Origin: Acidobacteriota bacterium | GTDB taxonomy: Bacteria; Acidobacteriota; Terriglobia; Terriglobales; Acidobacteriaceae | Length of the DNA stretch: 7,212 nucleotides | Assembly (NCBI GenBank): GCA_021851625.1 | Contig: JAJZCX010000072.1 | Coordinates: 1-7,212, forward strand | Direction: 5' to 3' | Position numbers and translations under genes: made by a program | Notes under the pieces: generated by a model | The model's input: the letters and a program-made list of their open reading frames with translations, nothing else | The model's database searches: none | What the model was told of the DNA's origin: nothing | Shown: piece after piece, positions 1 through 5,198 of the stretch | Numbering within the stretch: the stretch's first letter is position 1 | Layout of the letters: every line of letters starts with the position of its first letter

Positions 1-122
1 CGGCGCAGCACGCGCAGGTCGCGCTGCATCAATCCGAGAAAGGCCAGCACGTAGAGCCGAAGCGCAGGCGTATGGCTGGGTTGGTGCGTGGCGGTCGGTG
101 CAGGTACGGTGGCGCTACTCAC
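1..122 (-). CDS. ABC-2 type transporter permease, N-terminal fragment (runs off window)
   Basis: Only the first 40 or so codons are inside the window. The reading frame opens with a GTG at 120-122 that overlaps the stop codon of the ATPase gene (GTGAGTAG), an arrangement typical of translationally coupled ABC exporter pairs. The next in-frame codons upstream lead to a stop with no other start, so this GTG is the only candidate. The visible protein has a Pro/Thr/Ala-rich N-terminal tail of about 20 residues. It is followed by a mixed hydrophobic and basic stretch ending in LMQRDLRVLR, which resembles the cytoplasmic lead-in before the first membrane helix of ABC-2 permeases. No membrane segment is visible yet. 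By context it would be the membrane partner of the ATPase, forming an exporter of unknown substrate. The identification rests on gene order, overlap and the short N-terminal pattern. Confidence 0.72.
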   Translation of the reverse strand, partial: MSSATVPAPTATHQPSHTPALRLYVLAFLGLMQRDLRVLR

Positions 123-1056
123 GCAGGTCCCTCCCGGTCAGGTGGATGAAGACGGTTTCGAGCGTTGGCTCTTGAATGGAAATGTCGCGCAGGCCGTGGT
201 GTTGCGTGGTCTGTACCAGCGCGGGCAACAGGCCGTCAGCGCTCTGCGCATAGACGCGCAGGCCGCTAGGCGTGGCCTCCACGCTGCTGATGCCAGGCAG
301 TGCGCGCACGCTCGCTGTCAAGGCATCGATCCCCTCGCTGCGGCTCAAGTCCAGCACATAGATGGTCTTGGCTCCCAGGCTGTGCTTCAGATTTTCGGGT
401 GTGTCTTCGACCAAAATTTTTCCGTGGTCGATGATGGCCACGCGATCGCAGAGCGCGTCAGCCTCTTCCATGTAATGCGTGGTCAGCAGCACGGTGATGC
501 CTTCATCGCGCAGGCCGCGCACGGCCTCCCACATGGCGATGCGGCTCTGCGGGTCGAGTCCGGCGCTGGGTTCATCCAAAAACAATACGGCGGGGTGGTG
601 CGCGATGGCGCGCGCGATCAGCAGTCGCTGGGCCAGGCCGCCGGAGAGCGCGAAGGGGCGCGCATCGGCGCGTTCGCTCAAGCGGAATTGCTCCAGCAGC
701 TTTTGGGAGCGTTCGCGCGCGGCTTGCGTGCTCATGCCAAAGTAGCGGCAATGGTAGAAGAGATTTTCAAAGACGGTCAGCGAGCGGTCGAGCGTGTTGT
801 ATTGCGGCACCACGCCGATATTGCGCCGCGCCAGCGCAGGATGCCGCACCACATCCACGCCCGCAATGTGCACGCTGCCAGAGGTGGGCAGCACGCGCGT
901 GGTGCAGATGCTGATGGTCGTTGTCTTGCCCGCGCCGTTCGGGCCGAGCAGGCCAAAGATGCCGCCCTGGGGCACGCGCAGGTCAATGCCGCCCACGGCG
1001 GTGATGGGGGGCTTGCCCGCGTAGACCTTCACTAGGGATTCGAGCGAAACGATCAT
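115..1056 (-). CDS. ABC-2 type transporter ATP-binding protein (DrrA/NodI/CcmA-like)
   Basis: This is a 313-residue nucleotide-binding subunit that hydrolyses ATP on the cytoplasmic face to drive an ABC-2 exporter. All core motifs are visible: Walker A GPNGAGKTT (38-46), Q-loop Gln85 in VVPQYNTLD, signature LSGGLAQ (137-143), Walker B VLFLDEP (157-163), D-loop SAGLD (164-168) and H-loop His194 in TTHYMEEAD. The signature has Leu where many ABC proteins have Gln. The region after about residue 225 resembles the DUF4162-type C-terminal extension of DrrA-like ATPases and ends in the familiar EPTLETVFIHLTGRDLRE. I chose the ATG at 1054-1056 because the protein then starts directly at the ABC fold. 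The frame is open to an ATG at 1162-1164, with another ATG at 1095, but the extra residues would be encoded by the inverted-repeat region. No strong Shine-Dalgarno precedes 1056. The substrate cannot be told; drug or polysaccharide export are both known for the family. Confidence 0.93.
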   Translation of the reverse strand: MIVSLESLVKVYAGKPPITAVGGIDLRVPQGGIFGLLGPNGAGKTTTISICTTRVLPTSGSVHIAGVDVVRHPALARRNIGVVPQYNTLDRSLTVFENLFYHCRYFGMSTQAARERSQKLLEQFRLSERADARPFALSGGLAQRLLIARAIAHHPAVLFLDEPSAGLDPQSRIAMWEAVRGLRDEGITVLLTTHYMEEADALCDRVAIIDHGKILVEDTPENLKHSLGAKTIYVLDLSRSEGIDALTASVRALPGISSVEATPSGLRVYAQSADGLLPALVQTTQHHGLRDISIQEPTLETVFIHLTGRDLRE

Positions 1057-1063
1057 TGTTAGG

Positions 1064-1069
1064 ATGATA
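1064..1069 (-). promoter_or_regulatory. Possible -10 box for the ABC ATPase gene
   Basis: On the minus strand TATCAT (5 of 6 matches to TATAAT) ends 7 nt before the chosen ATG, so transcription could start at or next to the A of the start codon, giving a leaderless mRNA. This would fit the lack of a ribosome binding site. No convincing -35 hexamer is present at 17 nt (AAACAA), so the call is weak. Confidence 0.25.
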
Positions 1070-1133
1070 CGGTCTCGGACGCGGATTTGTTTCATGCTTT
1101 CGAGCGCGAGCCACAGACGAGTCGAACGGGAAA

Positions 1134-1181
1134 AATCCAGATGGTGGTGGTTGAATCGACTCAACCTGTTCCGTCTGGATT
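1134..1181. repeat. Two-tier imperfect palindrome (hairpin-forming)
   Basis: An outer perfect 8-bp inverted repeat AATCCAGA (1134-1141) / TCTGGATT (1174-1181) encloses a symmetrical 7x7 internal loop. Inside this lies a perfect 6-bp inverted repeat GGTTGA (1149-1154) / TCAACC (1161-1166) around a 6-nt loop. The right arm runs directly into the dispersed hairpin repeat at 1177-1208. A competing pairing exists between GAGTCGA (1119-1125) and TCGACTC (1156-1162). It is not followed by a T-run, so it is not a standard terminator. It lies upstream of the ABC ATPase gene and is best described as non-coding repeat DNA. Confidence 0.6.
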
Positions 1182-1208
1182 CTTCGTCGCTGCGCTCCTC
1201 AGAATGAC
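1177..1208. repeat. Dispersed intergenic hairpin repeat, GTCATTCTGAG...GAAGAATCC type
   Basis: On the minus strand this 32-nt element starts GTCATTCTGAGGAGCGCAG and ends GACGAAGAATCC; the AGAAT/ATTCT ends are complementary and the middle is GC-rich. From memory, near-identical sequences are scattered between genes in many Acidobacteriota and several other phyla. Only one copy is present here, so its repetitive nature cannot be proven from this window. Its function is unknown; REP-like or transcript-end roles are possible. Confidence 0.6.
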
Positions 1209-1229
1209 TCGTATTTTTTCAAGAATTAC

Positions 1230-1256
1230 CATTTCGTCCCCTGCAAGAACGAAATG
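1230..1256. repeat. Perfect 8-bp inverted repeat
   Basis: CATTTCGT (1230-1237) and ACGAAATG (1249-1256) are exact reverse complements separated by 11 nt. The hairpin sits between the 3' end of the 99-residue gene and the upstream region of the ABC ATPase gene. On the minus strand it is followed after about 11 nt by an A-run (the TTTTTT of the plus strand at 1214-1219), not a T-run, so it does not look like a canonical intrinsic terminator for the gene to its right. Confidence 0.55.
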
Positions 1257-1321
1257 CAATCCGTGGAAGGACAAAACGTGTGCGGGGCAAACGATCTCCG
1301 CTCCACGGGTTGGGTTGCGTG

Positions 1322-1621
1322 CTAGGCGACGGCCTTCCATCCAGGGCCAAGCTTGCCCGCAGGCAGGGCGTGCGCGTCCGTGGCCGGGCCAGAATGCAGC
1401 GCGGCTGGCAATGTGGCTGTGCGGCGGGCGCGGGCTTCGCGCAACACCTCCCACGGATGCAGCAGGCGCATGGCTTCCACGGAATACGGCATCTCCTGTC
1501 CGCAGTCTAGGCAGATTTTGTACGAGCGATCCTCCAATGTGAAGGGCCGTGACAGGTGGTTGTGACGGCAACCAAAGAGCAGATCAAACAGGAATGAGAG
1601 AGCAAGTCGTATCCACTGCAT
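1322..1621 (-). CDS. Small Cys/His-cluster protein, probable zinc-binding, function unknown
   Basis: This is a 99-residue protein I recognise only as a type of short hypothetical protein that I recall from Acidobacteriota. A hydrophobic N-terminus (residues 3-16) leads into a Cys/His cluster: Cys18-x-His20-x-His22, then Cys37-x2-Cys40 in YKICLDCG. This is a plausible zinc ribbon-like knuckle. After MPYS (44-47) the chain turns basic and Ala-rich and is probably disordered. The start is well supported: GGAGGT at 1631-1636 lies 9 nt before the ATG. The hydrophobic start could be an amphipathic helix or a short membrane contact; it is not a convincing signal peptide. The gene stands alone between the dehydrogenase gene and the ABC exporter, in the same direction as both. 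I see no basis for a specific function. Confidence 0.8.
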   Translation of the reverse strand: MQWIRLALSFLFDLLFGCRHNHLSRPFTLEDRSYKICLDCGQEMPYSVEAMRLLHPWEVLREARARRTATLPAALHSGPATDAHALPAGKLGPGWKAVA

Positions 1622-1639
1622 GGTGTTGGCACCTCCCCG

Positions 1640-1677
1640 GCATTGCTGGTGTTGGGTGCATTCCGCTGCCGCAATGC
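1640..1677 (-). promoter_or_regulatory. Structured 5' leader of the Cys/His protein gene
   Basis: A perfect 7-bp inverted repeat, GCATTGC (1640-1646) / GCAATGC (1671-1677), lies 3 nt upstream of the GGAGGT ribosome binding site on the minus strand. GCATT at 1658-1662 can alternatively pair with AATGC at 1673-1677, so two mutually exclusive stems are possible. Whether this region is transcribed depends on the unmapped start site. The rest of the gap (1678-1847) shows no gene, RNA or clear promoter that I can support. Confidence 0.3.
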
Positions 1678-1847
1678 TCGGTTGGGAAGATCGACGCCGA
1701 ATTGCATCGACGCGCTTTCCGTCCTGCCAAGTTTAGATGCGTTGGCCAGCAAAAAGTCGTCTTGTGCCTGCGGAGTGGATGGGGACTGCGTGTGTATGTT
1801 GTCGCATATCAGCGGTTTGCAGAATTGGAACCGAGGAAAAGTTTATT

Positions 1848-2642
1848 TCAGCGCCTGTCGTCTTTCGCCGACAATTGCCGGTGCACCAGAATCGAATTGG
1901 CTTGGTCGATGCCGGTCAGCAGAATCTCCGCTACGTTGACGTGGGCTGGGCGGGAGGTGGCCCAAAGGACCGCTTCGGCTACATCGTCGGCGGTGAGTGG
2001 CGTCATGCCTGCGTAGACAGCGGCAGCGCGGTGCGCATCGCCGTGGAAGCGCACGCGACTGAACTCGGTCTCGGCCATGCCGGGATCCACTGAGGTGACG
2101 CGTACCGGCGTGCCCAGCAGGTCCATGCGCAGGCCCTCGCTAATGCGATTTTCGGCAGCTTTGGTGGCGCAGTACACCGCTCCGCCGGGATAGGTGACGC
2201 GCCCAGCGGTCGAGCCAATATTGACCACATGGCCGCGTCCGCGCGCGACCATGCCGGGTACCACGGCGCGCGTCACGTAGAGCAGACCTTTGACGTTGGT
2301 GTCGATCATCTCCTCCCAATCGGCAATGCTGCCTTCGTGCAGTTTGTCCAAGCCGCGGCTGAGGCCGGCGTTGTTGATGAGAATGTCGATGGCCTGCCAG
2401 GCCGCGGGCAGAGCCTCGATGGCTGCGTGCACCTGTTGCTGGCTGCGCACGTCCAGCGTGAGTGCGGCCACCTCTTCGGCTCCGGCAGATTGCAGGCGGC
2501 CTTGCAGTGCGCGCAGACGATCCTCTCGTCGCGCAGCCAGAAGCAGGCGCGCACCCTCGGCGGCAAAGCGCAGCGCGCAGGCCTCGCCAATGCCTGCGCT
2601 GGCTCCAGTGATGAGAACAGTCTTTCCCTGAAACATTTTCAT
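1848..2642 (-). CDS. Short-chain dehydrogenase/reductase, YdfG-like
   Basis: This is a 264-residue classical SDR, predicted to be a cytosolic NAD(P)(H)-dependent oxidoreductase. Visible motifs are the cofactor glycine motif TGASAGIG (12-19), Arg38-Arg39 after the second strand (suggesting NADP preference), LDV (63-65), NNAG (90-93), Asn115 in DTNVKG, catalytic Ser144 in NIGSTAG, and Tyr157-x3-Lys161. The stretches IDILINNAGL, WEEMIDTNVKGL, PGMVARGRGHVVNIGSTAG and FSRVRFHGD closely follow E. coli YdfG (3-hydroxy acid / L-allo-threonine dehydrogenase), as does the C-terminal PAHVN...VHRQ. The likely substrates are therefore small 3-hydroxy acids or related carbonyls, but SDR specificity is hard to read from sequence. 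The ATG at 2640-2642 is preceded by AGGT 8 nt upstream, which overlaps the stop codon of the upstream propeller gene, so the two are probably co-transcribed and coupled. A second ATG two codons later is less well spaced. Confidence 0.93.
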   Translation of the reverse strand: MKMFQGKTVLITGASAGIGEACALRFAAEGARLLLAARREDRLRALQGRLQSAGAEEVAALTLDVRSQQQVHAAIEALPAAWQAIDILINNAGLSRGLDKLHEGSIADWEEMIDTNVKGLLYVTRAVVPGMVARGRGHVVNIGSTAGRVTYPGGAVYCATKAAENRISEGLRMDLLGTPVRVTSVDPGMAETEFSRVRFHGDAHRAAAVYAGMTPLTADDVAEAVLWATSRPAHVNVAEILLTGIDQANSILVHRQLSAKDDRR

Positions 2643-2652
2643 GGTCGCCCAC

Positions 2653-3750
2653 CTACTTTTTCAGTTTGGGTTGCGCCGCGGTCAGCGGCGCAGGGGTGCC
2701 CACGACCAGCACTACGAAGCTATTCGGCAACAGCGCCGGGCGTGGTGAAGGGTTTTGCAGCGTCGGCTCTGGCGGCGGGCCAAAGGAGGCCGTCACCAGA
2801 TATACCTTGCCTGTTTTACTGTCGAGGGCCAAGGTGCGCGCGCCCTCCTGTGTGTCCAATGTTTGCAGCGTTCCATATTTGTTGGGGGATTTTTGTTCAA
2901 GAATGCTCAGCGTGCCCTCGCCGTTGGAGCTGAAGACCAAGTGCCGCGTCGCATCATAGCGCACGCCGTCTGGACTGGCACCGATGGGCAGCGTGGCCAC
3001 GTTGTGGCCGTTGTCCGTGTTGGTGACGACCATCCAGTTGTCCTCGCAAACAGAAAAGAGCCGGTGGCCTGCGCGGTCGATGGCCAGCCCCGTGGGTGAG
3101 TCGCAGGGCGCGATGGGCCAGATGGCCGTCACCGCCATGGTGGCGGCATCGATGCGCACCAGAAAATTGCGATCTTCAATGTTGACGTAGATGTGACCTT
3201 CGTTATCGGCTTGGGCAAACTCCGGCTTGCCGGGCAGCAGGACGGTCTTGAGCACCTCGTTCTTGGCCGTGTCGATCGCCGTGAAGGAACGGCTGCGGCC
3301 ATTGAAGGTAAAGATGCGCCGCGTGGTAGGCTCGAACAAAATTGCGTCGGGATTTTTTCCGCCGGAGGGAATGCTGGTCGTCACTTGAAAGGTGGTGCGG
3401 TCAAAGACGCGCACCATATTGGCGGCTCCGTCGCTGATGTAGCCCAGCTTGCCCTTGGGATCCAGTGCAACGCCGTGCACACCTTGCATGCCCGGGATCT
3501 CATGCACCAGCTTGCCGGTTTGCGTATCCACTACTTGTATGCGATTGGCACGGCCAATATAGAGCAGATGCGCATCGGGGTCGGTGGTCAGATAATCCCA
3601 CCAGCCGTCGCCGCCAATCTTCCAAGTCTGCTGCACGGAGAAGTTGGCTGTAATTGGCTCATGCTTTTTGCCTGCGCGTGCAGCGCCGCTGGTCAGAGCC
3701 AGCGTGGCGGCCAGCAGGAGAAATGAGGCAGAGTGCCGGGGCAAAGGCAT
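2653..3750 (-). CDS. Exported YncE/YVTN-type seven-bladed beta-propeller protein
   Basis: The 365-residue protein has a clear signal peptide: basic start, hydrophobic core LLLAATLALT (11-20) and probable cleavage after AARA (residue 26). It is therefore predicted to be periplasmic or secreted. The rest is a run of about 40-residue repeats of the type 'hxxDPxxxxhYhxxxxxxxhxVhDxxTxKhhxxI', beginning near residues 50, 91, 134, 176, 219, 260 and 304, which fits a seven-bladed propeller. The last blade is interrupted by a Pro-rich loop (325-343) before its final strand FVVLVVG. Cys216 and Cys235 could form a disulfide. No catalytic motif is seen; such propellers usually bind ligands or partners. 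The start is supported by AAAGGAA 8-9 nt before the ATG. The stop lies 10 nt before the dehydrogenase ATG. The gene reads divergently from the tRNA and moaA. Confidence 0.9.
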   Translation of the reverse strand: MPLPRHSASFLLLAATLALTSGAARAGKKHEPITANFSVQQTWKIGGDGWWDYLTTDPDAHLLYIGRANRIQVVDTQTGKLVHEIPGMQGVHGVALDPKGKLGYISDGAANMVRVFDRTTFQVTTSIPSGGKNPDAILFEPTTRRIFTFNGRSRSFTAIDTAKNEVLKTVLLPGKPEFAQADNEGHIYVNIEDRNFLVRIDAATMAVTAIWPIAPCDSPTGLAIDRAGHRLFSVCEDNWMVVTNTDNGHNVATLPIGASPDGVRYDATRHLVFSSNGEGTLSILEQKSPNKYGTLQTLDTQEGARTLALDSKTGKVYLVTASFGPPPEPTLQNPSPRPALLPNSFVVLVVGTPAPLTAAQPKLKK

Positions 3751-3796
3751 GGCTAGGGTTCCTTTCGCGCGAACAAGATGCAGTGGGAATTTTCGA

Positions 3797-3815
3797 AGCC
3801 GAAATTTCCTCGGCT
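3797..3815. repeat. 6-bp inverted repeat in the divergent intergenic region
   Basis: AGCCGA (3797-3802) and TCGGCT (3810-3815) are exact reverse complements around a 7-nt AT-rich centre. The element lies between the propeller gene ATG and the tRNA, in the likely promoter zone of both directions. It could be an operator or a leader hairpin, but its short length allows chance occurrence. Confidence 0.3.
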
Positions 3816-3825
3816 CCAGCCTAAC

Positions 3826-3834
3826 TGATACACT
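3826..3834 (+). promoter_or_regulatory. Candidate extended -10 promoter of tRNA-Ala
   Basis: TGATACACT contains the extended -10 element TG-n followed by TACACT (4 of 6 to TATAAT), 18 nt before the mature tRNA 5' end, which would allow a short leader. An upstream TTTCCT (3805-3810) at 18-nt spacing is a poor -35. This is position- and pattern-based only. Confidence 0.35.
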
Positions 3835-3852
3835 ACAACCACCAGCCGAAGT

Positions 3853-3928
3853 GGGGCTATAGCTCAGCTGGGAGAGCGCCTCGTTCGCAACGAGGAGGTC
3901 AGCGGTTCGATCCCGCTTAGCTCCACCA
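3853..3928 (+). tRNA. tRNA-Ala (anticodon CGC)
   Basis: The 76-nt sequence folds into a complete cloverleaf. The acceptor stem GGGGCTA pairs with TAGCTCC (one G-T pair), and the D-arm is GCTC...GAGC. The anticodon stem CCTCG/CGAGG holds the loop TTCGCAA, placing CGC at positions 34-36. The variable loop is AGGTC, and the T-arm AGCGG/CCGCT carries TTCGATC. Discriminator A and the CCA end are genome-encoded (3925-3928). Anticodon CGC reads the alanine codon GCG. The body matches the usual bacterial tRNA-Ala sequence. It is upstream of and co-directional with moaA; no terminator is seen between them. Confidence 0.97.
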
Positions 3929-3977
3929 AAATTGTCCGGGTATCCATCGGGTCTCCTGGCAACTGCGTTGAGGGCGA

Positions 3978-5078
3978 ATGGAAATGACAGCGACTCAACC
4001 TTCCCTATCGCTGGCAGACGGAACGATTTCCCAAACAGAACAACAGTCCACCACGCGCCTGCGCGACCGCTTTGGCCGCGCGATTACCGACCTGCGCATC
4101 TCTGTTACCGATCGCTGCAACTACAAATGCGTCTACTGTCGCACAGGAGAGCAGGGGGCGCAATATGCCGAGTTGCCCATCGCTGAGTATCTGCGCCTGA
4201 CGCGCGCTTTTGTGGCGCTGGGCATCGAAAAAATTCGTTTGACCGGCGGCGAGCCGCTGCTGCGCAGTGGATTGGCGGGCATGATCCGCGAGCTGGCCAC
4301 GTATCGCACGGCCTTTGCTGCCGATGGCCAGCCGTTGCCCGCAGGCGCGGGCCAAGCGCTCGACATTGCGTTGACCACCAACGGCCATTTGCTTGCGGAG
4401 ATGGCGCAGCCGCTGCGGGATGCGGGCCTGCACCGCATCACGGTGAGCATGGATGCCGTCGATCGCGCCCAGTTTGCGCGGATCACACGCATCGAAGACG
4501 GATATGACCGCGTGCTGGCTGGCATTCGCGCGGCTAAGCGCGTCGGCTTGGAGCCAGTGAAGGTCAACTGCGTGCTGCTGCGCGGATTCAACGAAGACCA
4601 GATTGTTCCCTTCGCAAAGTTCTCGCGCGAGGAGGGCGTGGCGGTGCGCTTCATTGAGTTCATGCCGCTGGAAGAGGATCGCCGCTGGTCTCCGGAGGTG
4701 GTCGTGCGCTTGGAGGAGATTTTAGCTGCGCTGAACACCTTTCGCCCCGTGGTGGCTATGCCGCCGCAGGCGTTGAGTGAGACGGCGCGTCGCTACACCT
4801 TCGATGACGGCGTGGGAGAGATTGGCATCATCGCTCCGGTCTCACATCCCTTTTGCGGCCATTGCAGCCGCGTGCGGCTTACTTCGGATGGCAAGATTCG
4901 CACCTGCCTATTTTCGCAATTCGACCACGATCTATATGGCGTGCTGCGCCGCGGCGGCAGCGATGCAGACCTAACGGCGACGATCCAGCGCGTGGTGGCG
5001 CACAAAGAGGAGCGGCACCACATTGGCGAGCCGGGATTTTTGAAGCCATCGCGCAGCATGGTGCACATCGGCGGATAA
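3978..5078 (+). CDS. moaA: GTP 3',8-cyclase MoaA (molybdenum cofactor biosynthesis)
   Basis: This radical SAM enzyme converts GTP to 3',8-cyclo-7,8-dihydro-GTP, which MoaC then turns into cyclic pyranopterin monophosphate, the first part of molybdenum cofactor synthesis in the cytosol. The N-terminal cluster motif is Cys47-x3-Cys51-x2-Cys54 in DRCNYKCVYC, followed by the SAM-binding GGEP (90-93). The C-terminal 4Fe-4S motif is Cys293-x2-Cys296-x13-Cys310, and the chain ends in the conserved HIGG tail with its terminal Gly-Gly. At 366 residues it is longer than typical MoaA (about 330-340). It has a non-conserved N-terminal tail of roughly 25 residues and an apparent insertion at about 112-127, just before DIALTTNG. 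GAGG lies 4 nt before the first ATG; the ATG two codons later (3984) is better spaced (10 nt) and may be the true start. No other Moco gene is in view. A 49-nt gap separates it from the tRNA, too short for a Moco riboswitch. Confidence 0.96.
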   Translation: MEMTATQPSLSLADGTISQTEQQSTTRLRDRFGRAITDLRISVTDRCNYKCVYCRTGEQGAQYAELPIAEYLRLTRAFVALGIEKIRLTGGEPLLRSGLAGMIRELATYRTAFAADGQPLPAGAGQALDIALTTNGHLLAEMAQPLRDAGLHRITVSMDAVDRAQFARITRIEDGYDRVLAGIRAAKRVGLEPVKVNCVLLRGFNEDQIVPFAKFSREEGVAVRFIEFMPLEEDRRWSPEVVVRLEEILAALNTFRPVVAMPPQALSETARRYTFDDGVGEIGIIAPVSHPFCGHCSRVRLTSDGKIRTCLFSQFDHDLYGVLRRGGSDADLTATIQRVVAHKEERHHIGEPGFLKPSRSMVHIGG

Positions 5079-5172
5079 GAAGCTGTTCCCAAGCCGGAAT
5101 TTTGCGCAGATATTTCTTTTGTCCCAGGCAAATCGAATGGCGCGATCCTGCGGGCTGCGGTACAGTACGGCT

Positions 5173-5185
5173 AGCGCGACGCGCT
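5173..5185. promoter_or_regulatory. 13-nt palindrome upstream of the GGDEF gene (possible operator)
   Basis: AGCGCG-A-CGCGCT is a perfect 6-bp inverted repeat around a single base, in the 120-nt gap between moaA and the GAF-GGDEF gene. A second short palindrome GTAC-A-GTAC (5160-5168) lies just before it and contains the -10-like TACAGT. No recognisable -35 accompanies it. The rest of the gap (5079-5159) shows no clear terminator for moaA. A repressor site is possible; GC-rich chance palindromes are common. Confidence 0.3.
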
Positions 5186-5198
5186 GCGTTGTTGGTAT

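Noticed and set aside
88..1035. Long plus-strand open frame (315 codons) opposite the ABC ATPase
   Set aside because: It lies entirely antisense to a gene with all ABC motifs, and its composition is that of a GC-rich shadow frame with no recognisable domain.
1210..1256. Intrinsic terminator between the Cys/His gene and the ABC gene
   Set aside because: The hairpin at 1230-1256 is not followed by a T-run in either direction; the nearby T-run at 1214-1219 is on the wrong side for the plus strand and reads as A on the minus strand.
1549..2016. Plus-strand open frame spanning the gap beside the dehydrogenase gene
   Set aside because: It overlaps the start of the Cys/His gene and the 3' end of the dehydrogenase antisense, has no ribosome site and no recognisable motif. 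I see no gene in the 1622-1847 gap.
2229..2933. Plus-strand open frame of 234 codons antisense to the dehydrogenase and propeller genes
   Set aside because: It covers two well-supported minus-strand genes and shows no protein-like features.
3929..3977. Possible Moco riboswitch upstream of moaA
   Set aside because: Only 49 nt separate the tRNA from the ATG, far shorter than the known Moco riboswitch, and no matching stems are seen.
5138..5152. Sigma-54-like TGGC...TGC sequence before the GGDEF gene
   Set aside because: The spacing between the GG and GC dinucleotides is 9 rather than 10 nt and the -12 part does not match TTGC.
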